Source: Saccharina japonica
Lineage: Eukaryota > Sar > Phaeophyceae > Laminariales > Laminariaceae
DNA length: 64,000 nucleotides
Assembly (NCBI GenBank): GCA_008828725.1
Contig: MEHQ01003547.1
Span: forward strand, 440,863 to 504,862
Direction: 5' to 3'
A program made the position numbers and the translations under genes. Shown here piece by piece: positions 31,441 to 43,064 of the stretch (position 1 is the first letter of the stretch; the number at the start of each line of letters is the position of its first letter). Under the pieces are notes generated by a model. That model searched no databases. It was given only the letters and a program-made list of their open reading frames with translations, and was not told where the DNA came from.

Positions 31441-32586
31441 AGCTCAGAGCAACCAACCGCACAGCCACCCGGGATTCCCTCCCCCTATGATATACCTCCC
31501 CTTCTTTTGGGAAAACACGCAGAAACCCTCAACTTTCCGGACCGTCTCGATATCGAGGCCGATGGGAAGAACGAGAGAGGTCTCTCCAAGGAGTCATTCC
31601 GAACCGGCCCGTCGCAAACTGCTCCGGGGCGCATGACAAACAAAAGGCCGTTAACGCCAAGCAAGGTGAGACAGCCTTGCCCAATTGATGAGTAAAAAAG
31701 GCTCACGCATGCCTGAAGAAGACAACACAACACAGACTGACGTGCGGGGAACAACTACTTGATGCCGCTTCCTGCTGCTGCTGCTCGTGGTAATGGTGCT
31801 GGTAACGTGCTGCGTGCTGTGCGTGGTATCGATGTGGTTTACCGTAGAAGGGACCGAAGGCGGGAAGCAGCTCGTGAGGGCAGAGACGATGGCGGACTTA
31901 TTTTCACACAGAGAGGTGGCCATCCCGCCCATTGCCGGTCCGGCGACGGTTCCTCAATTTTGCGCACCTTGCCGAGTTCCATTCTTCATTGTAAATGTTT
32001 TCACGCATGAGAGCGAAAAGCAGGAAACAATGCATATCTATGTAGTGGTGCTCGAGATATGATGGAAGGGACGCACGAATTATCGTTGCTGGCTTGGAAT
32101 TACAGCTTTGCTTCAGTTTAGGAGACCCCTTGTGTTTAATTAATCCTCTGACGACGCGAGACTAAAAGGGTAAAACTGAGATAAGAGAAGGCTACTGTAG
32201 GAAGAGAGTAAGTAGGTGTGGGCTTCGATTGGAGGTATCGAAGCCCTCTATTATCACCCGTTTAGCCCGCTAGACGGGTAGCTATGAGAACCTAGCTAGG
32301 GAACTTTCCCATGGTGCTTAGCTATTTCTCAGTTCAAAACAATATTATGGGCTTACGAGTTCTCAATGTTACTGCCTATCTGATCTACCAAGGAAACTTC
32401 AGTACATGATAATGATCTTAGGACAGCACAGGGCTTTGGGCCTGTACGATTATCTCTCAACCCTTGTATAGCCCTAGAGCACCTCATCACATTAGCCCAC
32501 TCTGACTAGTCGTATATGCAGACCACACGACGGTCGATAGATAATAACGAAGTTTAACCCAAAAGACCGAGAAAGGGGGGTCGAAG
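31441..32586. other. no secure gene
   Basis: A plus frame at 31787-32062 (91 codons) starts with a hydrophobic stretch (MVMVLVTCCVLCVVSMW) that could be a signal peptide, but nothing else supports it. From 32110 to 32580 the sequence has the look of a retroelement leader (short hairpins such as GGCTTCGATTGGAGGTATCGAAGCC minus its last five bases) without identifiable LTR ends. Confidence 0.35.
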
Positions 32587-33072
32587 ATGCGGCTGTTAAA
32601 ACAACGAAATGAGGCTATAGAATTCCCCACACGTCGTAGTGAGGCCCAGGCGTCGCGGCGGGGTTATCGCCGCCCTGTACTAGAGCCAATGGGCCGGACT
32701 TCTCAGCCTCTCTTGAGAACGCGAGCTCGACCTCCAACACTCCAGGCGCCACATTTTACTCCACTGGTCAGGAACCCCGGCACAACACCGACAGACAAAC
32801 CGCCTCTACCGACAATTGCGCATAGGCGCCGCACACCGGGAACTTTCACGATCACAAGGCCACAATATGTCTCGCCCCCGGATTCTCCCTGGTCTCCCGC
32901 AACCTCTGGCTCCGCAACTCCAGTTCAACCACTGTTCCCTCTGGGGCACAGGTTTGGTGCAAGGCGCGCGACGGCCTCTAGTGGCTGGGCAAGATTGCCC
33001 ACCACGCGCCCTCGGACGCCTCTGGCGGTGATGGGAGTTGTTGTTGGGGCGGTTATTATTGTTGTACAGTAG
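32587..33072 (+). CDS. hypothetical Pro/Arg/Thr-rich ORF, 161 codons
   Basis: Unrecognised. The product is basic and rich in Pro, Arg and Thr (for example RRGYRRPVLEPMGRTSQPLL) and ends with a short hydrophobic segment VMGVVVGAVIIVVQ. It could be a Gag-like fragment of a decayed retroelement, since the upstream 400 bp resemble a leader, or chance in GC-rich DNA. No zinc knuckle or protease motif is present. Confidence 0.25.
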   Translation: MRLLKQRNEAIEFPTRRSEAQASRRGYRRPVLEPMGRTSQPLLRTRARPPTLQAPHFTPLVRNPGTTPTDKPPLPTIAHRRRTPGTFTITRPQYVSPPDSPWSPATSGSATPVQPLFPLGHRFGARRATASSGWARLPTTRPRTPLAVMGVVVGAVIIVVQ

Positions 33073-33494
33073 TTAGTTGTTGTTGTAGTTGAGGCGGTTG
33101 TGGCGGTTGGTGTTGCGGTCCACGTTCCTCTCGTACTGATGCCCGCGGCGGTATGAGCGCAGCCGTTGCTGCCACTGCCTATGATAGGCGTGTGGCCACC
33201 GTCGTTACGTTTCCCAAGCGCCGGGTTAAGGATGCCTGGCGTGTTATGGAACTCCTAGGTGCATGTTTTCATGCTGTGATATGTCTCGTTGTAATCCAAA
33301 CGGCGTCCACCGTGGGATCGTACATACATACATCATGGTGAAAGGCCCATTTTTGGTACAATCTGCAATGAAGGGCGAGGGTTGCCTCCGTTGTCCTAGA
33401 ACCTACTGCTGTTGCATACTGTTGTTGCTTTTATTTGGGTGTTACTGTACGTAAATAGAGAGAGGAAGTTGTTTACAACCTTTTTCCCAACGCG
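33073..33494. other. no gene recognised
   Basis: GTT-rich start (33040-33105), then ordinary sequence; the short plus frame at 33153-33341 has no domain. Confidence 0.35.
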
Positions 33495-33620
33495 TTTTTT
33501 TCGTACGGTGCGGTGCGGTGCGGTGCGGTTGAACCGTACCGCACCGCACCGTACGATTTGGCGCTTGACAAAACCACACCGCACCGCACCGCACCGCACC
33601 GTAGAGTACGGTGGGAATCC
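33495..33620. repeat. GCGGT palindromic array
   Basis: Consecutive GGTGC/GCACC units form an inverted array centred near 33535. Similar units lie at 34255-34325 and 1160-1440. The pair 33495 and 34325 could mark the ends of an 830-bp element, though terminal repeats were not found. Confidence 0.55.
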
Positions 33621-34254
33621 ATAGTACTACAGGCGTTTCCTACAGGCAACACAGTGCAAATTGTCCTGGTCCGTAGGAAAAAACGCCACGCACCGTGTCT
33701 TCGAACGATTTGGACCGTATATTCACAACGCGGTTTGTATTTATTATTTGGTAATATTTCATATATCGTGTCCCTCTTGTGTCCAAAATTATTTACTCCA
33801 CACTATGTTAGTAGTTCAAGTCATCAATAAATGAATTTCACCCACACCCACCTACAGTAATATACGTACTAATGTACAGTTGGTGCGGTACTACTTGTAC
33901 GAACTGTACCTCTGCGCATATATATGAAACACATAAATGCGAAATTGGTGCAAAGCTGTGCTCATAAATTAAGTATGATTACTGTAGTAATCTACTCTGT
34001 ACAGTAGCATACCTCAGGTACTTGGATACATACAAATGTAGTCTACACTAGCAGTAGCATAGCATACTCGGATACATACAGTAGTACTCGTACGACACAA
34101 AAAGGCTGCAATAGCCTGAACTTGAACTTGAACCGTACTTTTGTTGTATACAGCAGTGTGCGTCTACGGTGTGACACCTAATAAGCTGCATCGACTTTTC
34201 TGCTATGAATACGGTGCACGCCCAACCGCATCGTAGGAAGCAACTGTTGAACGG
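33621..34254. other. no gene recognised
   Basis: AT-rich with scattered GTAC motifs; nothing supported. Confidence 0.4.
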
Positions 34255-34325
34255 ATAATCACACCGCACCGCACCGCATCGCACCATACGATTATTAACA
34301 AAATCCCCACCGCACCGCACCACAT
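34255..34325. repeat. ACCGC array
   Basis: CACCGCACCGCACCGCATCG and a second block CCCCACCGCACCGCACCAC flank an ATTATTAACAAAATC spacer. See 33495-33620. Confidence 0.55.
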
Positions 34326-34979
34326 CTTATGTATGGGCTTGAACGTGTGAAAACGGGATAATAAAATGCACCACACCACCTACGATTCTCCAAAAAAGAT
34401 GAGCCGCATCGAACCGCATCCTACATTGTGAAATCGAAAAAGAGAAATACTGCAACATGGTGACGAGGTTCTACATTACGACGTGAAAAGTGTATAGCGT
34501 GCTTGGTTGTTTATGAACGCCCCTTTAGAGGAGGTGAATACCTAAGACCCGTAAGAACTCGACTTCGTCGCCAAATTGGCGGAGAAAACAAATTCAAACA
34601 CTCCAGAAGACGGGACACCGTACCCTCAAAATGAGTTATCCAGAGGGGTACAGTGCGAGTACGTAGTGTATCCCAATTTGTTTAGTATAGGTACCCCCGA
34701 GATAGTACGTAGCAAGCAGGAGTGTGTGGTAGCGCCAGATGCCAGGAGGCACACCCAATAACCAGGAACAACCTGCATGGCAATAGTCGGGCCCGGCCCA
34801 CGCTGTCTCTTATTGCTCGGTGTCACGTTACGAGTACAACCCTAACCCTCGACATATACTGAAAATGTTTATATTAATGAAATGCACACCATAATTAATC
34901 GTTTACTATTAATTTTATTATACAAGCGTATATATATATTATGATGTTCAAGTACTTTCTTGACGAAAACAGAACCCGT
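34326..34979. other. no gene recognised
   Basis: A short plus frame at 34576-34761 (61 codons) has no recognised domain. A lone CCCTAACCCT lies near 34840. AT-rich from 34855. Confidence 0.4.
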
Positions 34980-37120
34980 AAAAAGTCCCCACATACACAC
35001 AACGGACACCTAGAGGGCGACGCTCGGACAGCCCATGGGCGAACCATGAGCACCCCACATACACACCGCACATACACTCCACGGGCGGCGCACGGACAAC
35101 ACATAGGCGGCCCACCTACACCCCGCGGGCGCCCCACGGGCGCCCCACGTTCACCCCACGGGCGATTAACTGAAAACCCATGGGCGACCCACGGGCAACC
35201 TTTGGGCGACACACGGACACCCCATGGACGATCCATGGACAGCTCGCAGACGACTCGAAGACACGCCACGAGCGACCCACAGACACCCCATGAGCTACCT
35301 ACGGACTTCTCACGGACGAAAAACCATGGGCACCCCACATCCATCCCACGGACAACTCATGGGCACCCCACGGACACACCACGGGCGACCCGCGGACAAT
35401 CCACGGGCGACCCACGGGCAGCCCATATAGGCGCCCCACGTACACCTCACGAGCGATCCAAGAACATCCCACCGATGACCCACGGACACCCCGGGGGAGA
35501 CCCACGGTGATTTCATGGGCGCCCCACGGATACGTCTGGGGCGACCTATGCACAGCCCACGGTCGACCCATGTACACCCAACGGACACCTACCTCATGGG
35601 CGCCCCACGTATACTTCATGGGCAACTCAGGGACACCCCATGGACGACCGATGGACAACCCGTGGGCGATCCTCGAACGACCCATGAGCGACCCACCGAC
35701 ACCCCACGGACAGCCCATGGGCGACCAACGGACGCCTCGCTGGCGACCCACGAACATCCTATGAGCGCCCTACGGACACCTCGCGGGTGACGCACGGACA
35801 ACCCATGGGCGACCCAATAGGCGCTCCACATACACCCCACGGGCGACCCATGGACAACCCGTGGGCGACCCACGGACAACCGATGAGCGACACACGAACA
35901 CGCCATAGGCAACCCACGGACAACCGACGTGCGACCCGCGGACACCCCAGGAACGAACTACGGAAACCCCACGGGCGATCCACGGACTACCCATGGGCGC
36001 CCCACGTACACCTCACGGACAACCCATGGGCACTCCACGGACACCCCATGAGCGACCCGCCTACACTCCGTGAGCGACCCATGGGTGCCCCACGTATATT
36101 CCATGGGTGACCCACAGACGACCCATGGGCGACCCACAGGCAACCTTTGGGCGACACACAGACACCCCATGGGCGACCCACGGAAAGCTCATGGGCGACC
36201 CAGGAACACTCCATGAGCAACCCACAGACAACCCATGGACGCCCCACGTACACCCCACGGACAACCCATAGGCACCCCACGGGTACCCAACGGGCGACCC
36301 GCGGACAACCCATGGGCGACCCACGGACACACCACGGGCGACCCACGGACACACCACGGGCGACCCACGGACACGCCACGAGCGACTCTCCCACGAACAA
36401 CTTACGGGCGACCCTCGGATAACCCATGGGCGCCCCACGTACACCCTGCGAGCGACCCATGGATACCCTATGGATGGCCCACGGATAACCGATGGGAGAC
36501 CCACGGACAACCCATGAACATCCCACGAGCGACCCACGGATACCCCCGTACAATCCACGGACACCCCACTGTGGTGCCCCACGGAGATTTCATGGGCGCC
36601 CCACGCACACGCCGCCGGAGACCCACGGGCAACCCATGGACGACCCATGTACATCCCACTGACACCCCATGGGCGCCCCACGTACACCCCATTGGCGACT
36701 CACGAACATCCCGTGGGCGTGGGCGACCCACGGGTTGTCCGTGGGTCGCCCGTGGGATGTCCATGGATCGCCTGTTGGGTGCCGGTGGGTCACTCGTGGG
36801 GTGTCCGACGCGTGCCCGCGAGTTGTACGTGGAGTGTAGGTGGGGTGTACGTGAGGCGCCCATGCGTCGCTCGTGGGGTGTACGTAGGACGCCCAAATGG
36901 GCCGCGTCCATGCAGCGCCCGTGGGGTGTCTGTGGGGCGCCCGTAGGGTGTTTGTGGGCCGCCAATGGGGTGTCCGTAGTGTGTCCATGGATCGCTCGTG
37001 GAGTGCCCGTGGGTCTCCTGTGAAGAGGTGTACGTGTGTCGCGCGTGAGTTGTCCGTGGGTTGCCCGTGGGTTGCCCGCCGGTCGCCCTTGGGTCGCGCG
37101 TGGATCGCTCGTAGGTTGCT
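34980..37120. repeat. 11-bp-period CCCACGG satellite with polarity switch
   Basis: Monomers such as ACCCACGGACA and ACCCATGGGCG repeat for 2.1 kb with an 11-bp period. Because 11 is not a multiple of three, every frame reads an 11-residue repeat (for example HGRPTDNPWAT), and stops are rare in all six frames. This explains the overlapping frames of up to 262 codons. Near 36720-36735 the polarity flips from CCCACGG to CCGTGGG through a near-palindrome centred on CACGGGTTGTCCGTGGG, so the array could form a very long imperfect hairpin. No gene is called. Confidence 0.85.
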
Positions 37121-37234
37121 TATTATGGGCATTGTATATCATGGGATGCCCATGGAGACGCATCAGAAAGAGAAACAATGTGGATCACCCTCGCGCAAGA
37201 GTCTAAACCTTGGGCTGCAACTATACCTAAACAT

Positions 37235-37239
37235 AAGGC
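37235..37239. repeat. copia copy 2 target duplication, left
   Basis: AAGGC, repeated exactly at 43065-43069. Confidence 0.85.
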
Positions 37240-37465
37240 TGTTCGTTTGGATCGTGTCAGCAACGACGGTTACAAACGTTGTAGAGGGTTGCGTATATAC
37301 TCGCAGGCGTTATTATGGAATTATTGCCTCGTACGGGAGGAGAGTTCGAGCACTCTGCTCTCTCTCCGCTCTCTCTCTCTCGCTCTGTCCTCTAATGCAA
37401 CGACCTTGAAACATCTCATCAGACTGCTGGGCAGTCAGGGCATCCAGATTTGCAATCTAGGAACA
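37240..37465 (+). repeat. copia copy 2, 5' LTR
   Basis: 226 bp, TGTTC...GAACA. A TATATA at 37294-37299 is a candidate TATA box, followed by a CTCTCTCT-rich stretch. Confidence 0.9.
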
Positions 37466-37522
37466 CACTAGTGTGAGTTGTCAAAAGCTTGACGTTGTCA
37501 GGTCTGGAACGAGAAGTCAAAG

Positions 37523-40500
37523 ATGGCTTCCGGGTCGGCTCAAGACGAGCAAGCCCTTCCCAAAGATGAGGTACAACAGCTGAGAAGTGAGTTTCAGCTG
37601 GTGGTCGAGCAGGGGCAGGCGTCGATGATGCTTGCCATGAGAGACATGATGGCCGAGTTCATGAGGAACAAAGGCCGATCTGAGTCCAGCAGTGCTGGGA
37701 GCAGCGCTGCTGGAAGGGAAGGCTCACGAGGGGCTGAACCCTCTGCTGCTGTACGAGAAAATTCTGCTGCTGCTGGAGGCGTGGCAGAAGATACAGCAGC
37801 TGGAAGAGAGACAACTTTGCGTGGGAATGCCTCACGCAATCACGGAGCGACGGGACGCAGAGAGGCTGCTGTCCCTGTCAAGGCGGGCCCAGCCAGGGGC
37901 CAGCCTGACCAGCCAAGGAGGGCTGGCGAATGGGATGAATTCCCAGGCGGTGAGTTGGGTGTTGGTTTTGATCTGCCCATCTCGCGCCATGTTTCCTACA
38001 AGCACAGCGCTGCTGTAGGGAATAGTCCAAGAGGGGCAAAACCCACTCCTGTGAGAGAGACTACTGCTGCTGTTGGAGCATGCATTGGCCAATCGGAGTC
38101 CGGCAGCGCCGAGAGTAGCGCTGCTGTAGGGAATAGCCCAAGAAGGGCAGGACCCACTCCTGTACGAGAGACTCTTGCTGCTGTTGGAGCAGCCATTGGC
38201 CAATCGGAGTCCGGCAGCGCCGAGAAAAGCGCTGCTGTAGGGAAGAGCCCACAAGGGGCAGGACCCATCTCTGCTGTACGAGGTACTACGGCAGGAGGAG
38301 AGACGATTTTTCGTGATGATGATTCGCGGGATTTCGGATCGACGGGACGCGGGAAAACTGCTTCCTGTCGAGGTTGCCCAGCCAGGGGTCAGCCATACCG
38401 GCCAAGGAGGTCTGGTAAGAGGGGTGCAAACCCCAGCGGTGAGTCCCGTAGAGACTCAGCCGCGACTGCCGGTGGCAATGGCAGCAGCGCCAAGGCCACC
38501 GAAGGTAGTACTTTCGTAGGGAAGTGCTTCAAGTGTGGCAAGAAGGGCCATATGATCGCAAACTGTAGAGAGAAGCGGTGCAGTGGCTGCAACGGACTGG
38601 GGCACTCTGGCGATGTTTGCCCCACGCCGAAAGAAGAGGCTGTGCTGTCGATGGCGAGCAAGGTTGGAGCAAAGGACGTTAATATTGGTACGGCCCAGGC
38701 TTCAGCTTTCAAGGCCGAAGAGACAGGCAAGTGCAGTGATGGTATGGGCAGAATGGGGGAAGGAGAGTCGGCTTGGCAGGTAGGAGACGAGGCCTGGATA
38801 TGCGATAGTGGAGCGTCTACTCACATGACGCCCTCAGCAGATTGCATGCTCAACTACAGAGAATGCAACCTAAAACTGCGCATCGCCGATGGTTCCACTC
38901 GCTCCATCGAAGGATACGGTGATGTTCGCTTTGTCTTTCGGTCCGGAAACGGTCCCGTGCAAGTGTTAATGACTAACGTTGCGCACGTGCCAGACCTCAG
39001 GTGTCACCTATTTTCCCTGCCCACTCTCGTCAAAAACGGCCATACGTTCGAAGGACGCCCCTCGGGGATTGTAGTCCGGCTCAAGTCAGAGCGTTCGATC
39101 GTGTTCCCGTTGAGTGGGACCCTGTACAGCCTTTACGGCTACCGGGTCGACAGCAGTAGTGGGGAAAATGCCTGTGCGGTACTCGCCCCAGGGCAACAGC
39201 CCAGTAAGCCCGCGATCGACATCAACGACTACCACTGCGCGGCTGGACACTCCCACGAGGTTCTACTCCGCAAGACCGCGGAGCAGCAAGGAGTCATCCT
39301 CGAGGGAAACCTGCTGGAATGCAGGGGGTGCTCCATGGCGAAGGGACTTCGCAAGAGCATCAAGCAATCCACTCACACAAGAGCAGGTAAGAAGCTCGGG
39401 AGGGTGTTTGTGGATTTGAGTGGCCCCAAGGTGGTAGAGTCTCTCGGCAGGAAGCGGTACACTCTCATTGTGCGCGATGACTTTTCACGGTATACTTGGG
39501 TGTATTTCATACGCCACAAGTCGGACGCCGCGGAATTGTTCGAGCAGTTCCTCGCGGATTCTCGCGCAGACGATGTCCCTTCGAAAGTGGTCATCGTCCG
39601 ATCGGACGGGGGTGGTGAATTCCGTGGGGGGAAGTTTGGAGACCTGTGTAGAACACGAGGGATCAAGCAGGAATTCACGACGGCAGACAGCCCCCAGTTT
39701 AATGGGGTAGCAGAGCGCGCGCTAGGCTTGATTGAGACGGCCGCAATGGCGGGCCGAATCCAGGCTCGCGAGCTATACCCCGGCGCGCAACTACCTGCAA
39801 CTGAGTCGTTGTGGGCTGAAGCGTCGCACTGGGCGTGCGATGCTTTGAACCGTACAGCAACCACCGCTAACCCCGAGAGCAAGTCGCCATACGAGATGTG
39901 GTATGGTAGACCCCCCCCGGTAGTACTTCTACCTTTCCTCAAGCCTGGCTACTGCAAGGTGAAGAGGGAGAACACGTCCCAGGCGAAAGCACAGGAGTGT
40001 TTTTACCTGGGCCCTGCACCCAACTACCCCCGAGACTCGGTACGAGTGCTGACTAGACACCATACCGTACTGATCACGCGCAACATAACCTGGCAGCGCG
40101 TGTCACCTGCACCACCTGTACCTGCCCAGTCGAGTGACTCCCTGTCTATGGAAGAGGGAGGGTCCGAGGCAGACGACGCAAGCACGTCGGATCGAGGTGG
40201 TGGGGGGGTGGTGCATGAGCCGGGCGAAGGTTTGGCTCGCCTGAACGACCTCAATTTAACGTGGGGGTTCGATCTGGACGCGTTTTTGGAGGAGCGCGCC
40301 CAGCAGGCACCTGCCGCCGGCGATGCCGGCGACGGGAATTCAGAGACGATGGGTTTGTCTGAAGGGGGCGCGGTGGACGCTTCCTTGGCCCCGGTAGGGA
40401 GGATCGAAACAGCCGAGACGACGGGCTCGTCTCAAGGGGGCGCGATGGGCGCCTCCTCGGCCCCGGTAGGGAGGGTCGAAACAGCCGAGACGACGGGCTC

Positions 40501-42470
40501 GTCTCAAGGGGGTGCGGTGGGCGCCTCCTCGGTCCCGGCAGGGAGGGCCGAAAGCGACCCGGGCGAGGCATCAGCCTCCGACACTGACCAAGGGAACGGT
40601 GAGGATCCACCCGCGGTCCTGTCGGGGAGACCAGCTCACGCGCTCAGCAGCTGGGGACGGCTCCCCGCGACAGTAAGGGGCCGGACCCGGGGTCAGAGCC
40701 AACGCTTGGAGGGCGAGCCTGCTGAATGCCGGCCAAGGATGAGGCCTGAGGTCGCGGACGCGCTGCTTGGCAGTGTACAAGTTGACGATGTCTAGGAGAA
40801 CGCAGAAGAGTACATCCTGGACGACGGAGGACGCACTGGCTTTGATGGCTGGAGGAACTGCAGAAGATAACAAAGGGGAGTTAAGCGTGCGCATGCCGAG
40901 TGGATTCCCGGAAGACGTAGAACCGCCCCCTGAGTCCGTAGCAGATGTCGAGCGTTCACAGTACAAAGCGGCGTGGCAAGAGGCCATGAAGATTGAATTG
41001 GACGGTCACAAAACGACCGGTACGTTTGAAGCAACGATACCGCCGCAAGGGCGGAAACCTGTAGGGTCGAAGTGGGTGTTTACCTATAAGACGGACAAGG
41101 ATGGCCTGATAGTAAAGACACAGGCTAGACTTGTGGCTAAGGAGTTTAGCCAGGTGCAGGATGTAGATTACTGTCAAACATTCGCACCAACTCCCTCGTC
41201 AGCGCCAGTCAAAATTCTGGCAGCTGTTGCCAACGAACACGGTCTGAAGATCTTTCATTTAGACGTCGCACAAGCCTTTGTTCGCGCGAAACTCGACGCC
41301 GAGATATACATGAAACTACCCGGTGGGTGTGGTGACATGTCAGGCAAAATCGTTCGCCTGAACCGATCGCTGTATGGTCTGAAGCAGAGTGGAGGACAGT
41401 GGGCCGGATTATTGGTAGAAACCGTGGTAGAGTACGGTATGGAGCAGTGTAGGACTGGTCCTTGTGTTTTTCGCATGGTTGTGGACGGCAAGGTACAACT
41501 GATCATGGCTGTTCATGTGGATGACATCGTGATTGCAGGTTCAGACGAGTCATGCAGAGATTTTCATGCCGCGTTAGTAACGAAATTCCCCACGAATAAC
41601 CTCGGAGAGCTGACTTGGTACACTGGTTGTGCTTTCAAACGCGACTGGGAATTGGGGACTGTGGAGATTACGCAGAAGGCGTTTATTGAGAGCATGTTGA
41701 ATCGTTTTGGCGTTAACTCATCCTCTGATATCCCCGCTACCCCTGGTGTGGAACTAGGTCCAAGAGAGGAAGGCGAACCTGGTGGAGACTGGCCTTACAG
41801 GGAGGCTGTGGGCAGTTTGATGTGGCTGTCGACCATGACGAGGCCGGACATCTCCAACGCTGTGCGTGCTGTGGCGCGTCACTCTCACAACCCTACTGAG
41901 AGGCACTGGAGGGCAGTTTTGAAGATTATGGAGTACCTTCACGGGACCAGGTTTTTGGGATTGACTTTTGTGCGGGGTTCGGGACTGGATTTGAATGCGT
42001 ATAGTGATGCCGATTATGCTGATAAGGCGAATGATAGGCGCTCGGTATCGGGGACGGTAATTACCCTGGGGGGTGCGGCCGTCAGTTGGGCAAGTAGCAC
42101 GCAGAGGTGTGTAACGTTGTCCACAGCAGAAGCAGAGTACGTTGCCCTAGGTGAAGGGGTGAAGGAGGCTTTGTTTACGGGCGCGGTCTTCTACTTTATT
42201 TGTCCAGAGCTAAGCGGATCATGTGTCCGGGTTTACGAAGATAACCAGGGGGGCATAGCATTGGCTCAAAACCCTCTTAGTTCTGCTCGAAGCAAGCATA
42301 TCGACGTACGTTTTCATTTTGTTAGGGAGCTGCTTCGTGCGAAGAAGATCGACATTCAGTTCGTAGCTTCGAAATACCAGCATGCGGATATTTTGACGGA
42401 ATCTCTTGCTGCGACCCCTTTTAAGCTTCACCGTAGGTTCTTGTTGAATCTTCCGTTGGAGGGTGAGTAA
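37523..42470 (+). pseudogene. copia Gag-Pol, frameshifted by a 2-nt deletion
   Basis: The first frame (37523-40795, 1090 codons) contains Gag with the same 37-residue repeats, both CCHC knuckles, the DSGAS protease and the DDE integrase. The second frame (about 40767-42470) contains RT and RNase H. Comparison with copy 1 shows two bases (CG) missing after CTGCTTG at about 40768; this ends the first frame at VQVDDV and separates integrase from RT. The full length corresponds to 1649 codons, 24 more than copy 1, because the linker has three 24-residue repeats (40342-40557) instead of two. The RNase H end also has ADILTE where copy 1 has ADILTK. It cannot make a normal polyprotein. Confidence 0.9.
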
Positions 42471-42770
42471 GGGGTATGAGCATTATCCGATGTACCATGT
42501 TTGAGTTATGCGAGGAATAATTTGTCAGGTCACCACCCCGCGCTACTTTGAGGGGCATGGGTGAGTAGGGCACCACTTGGCATCTTATTTTCTGGCCATG
42601 GTCATCGTTTGGAATGCGGCCGTTGTTTCAACTGCAATGGTTTGGAGAATATGAGTTATACAGGGGGTTTTGACCCGGTGGCCGGGTTTCCTCCTGCGGG
42701 ACTGTCGTTGGCTGTTAGGTCCTAGCTTATCTTGAATGTTATTTCGGTCTTGTCATTGCTGTCAAGAGCC

Positions 42771-42778
42771 AGGGAGGG
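42771..42778 (+). promoter_or_regulatory. copia copy 2 polypurine tract
   Basis: AGGGAGGG directly before the 3' LTR, as in copy 1. Confidence 0.8.
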
Positions 42779-43064
42779 TGTTCGTTTGGATCGTGTCAGC
42801 AACGACGATTACAAAAGTTGTAGAGGGTTGCGTATATATTCGCAGGCGTTATTATGGAAGTATTGCATTATTGCCTCGTACGGAAGCTATGGGCTATGAC
42901 AGTAAAAAAACTGTCATAGCCCATAGTACGGGAGGAGAGTTCGAGCACTCCGCTCTCTCTCCGCTCTCTCTCTCTCTCTCGCTCTGTCCTCTAATGCAAC
43001 GACCTTGAAACATCTCATCAGACTGCGGGGCAGTCAGGGCATCCAGATTTGCAATCTACGAACA
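42779..43064 (+). repeat. copia copy 2, 3' LTR with hairpin insertion
   Basis: 286 bp instead of 226 because of a 48-bp insertion at 42884-42931, an 8-bp indel near 42860 and a longer CT microsatellite. The TGTTC and GAACA ends are intact. Confidence 0.9.
42884..42926. mobile_element. 43-bp hairpin inserted in the LTR
   Basis: CTATGGGCTATGACAGT (42887-42903), six A residues, then the exact complement (42910-42926). TACGG precedes (42879-42883) and follows (42927-42931), whereas the other three LTRs have a single TACGG. The insertion is absent from both LTRs of copy 1 and from the 5' LTR of copy 2, so it entered after integration. Confidence 0.85.

Larger units (their letters stand above)
37240..43064 (+). 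mobile_element. Ty1/copia LTR retrotransposon, defective copy 2
   Basis: Same family as 24942-30635, opposite orientation, about 6.6 kb away. LTRs 37240-37465 and 42779-43064 are flanked by AAGGC duplications. The LTRs differ by about six substitutions, a small microsatellite change, an 8-bp indel and a 48-bp insertion, so this copy looks older than copy 1. Gag-Pol is frameshifted at about 40768. Confidence 0.95.

Noticed and set aside
30612..31468. Frames of 100-217 codons over the 12-bp satellite
   Set aside because: Tetrapeptide repeats on both strands follow directly from the 12-bp period.
34941..37023. Overlapping frames of 150-262 codons on both strands, rich in His, Pro, Thr, Arg or Gly, Val, Trp
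   Set aside because: They are readings of the 11-bp satellite; every frame is open and shows the same 11-residue period.
37466..37522. copia primer binding site
   Set aside because: The bases after the 5' LTR (CACTAGTG...) do not match a tRNA 3' end or a usual half-tRNA primer that I can recognise.
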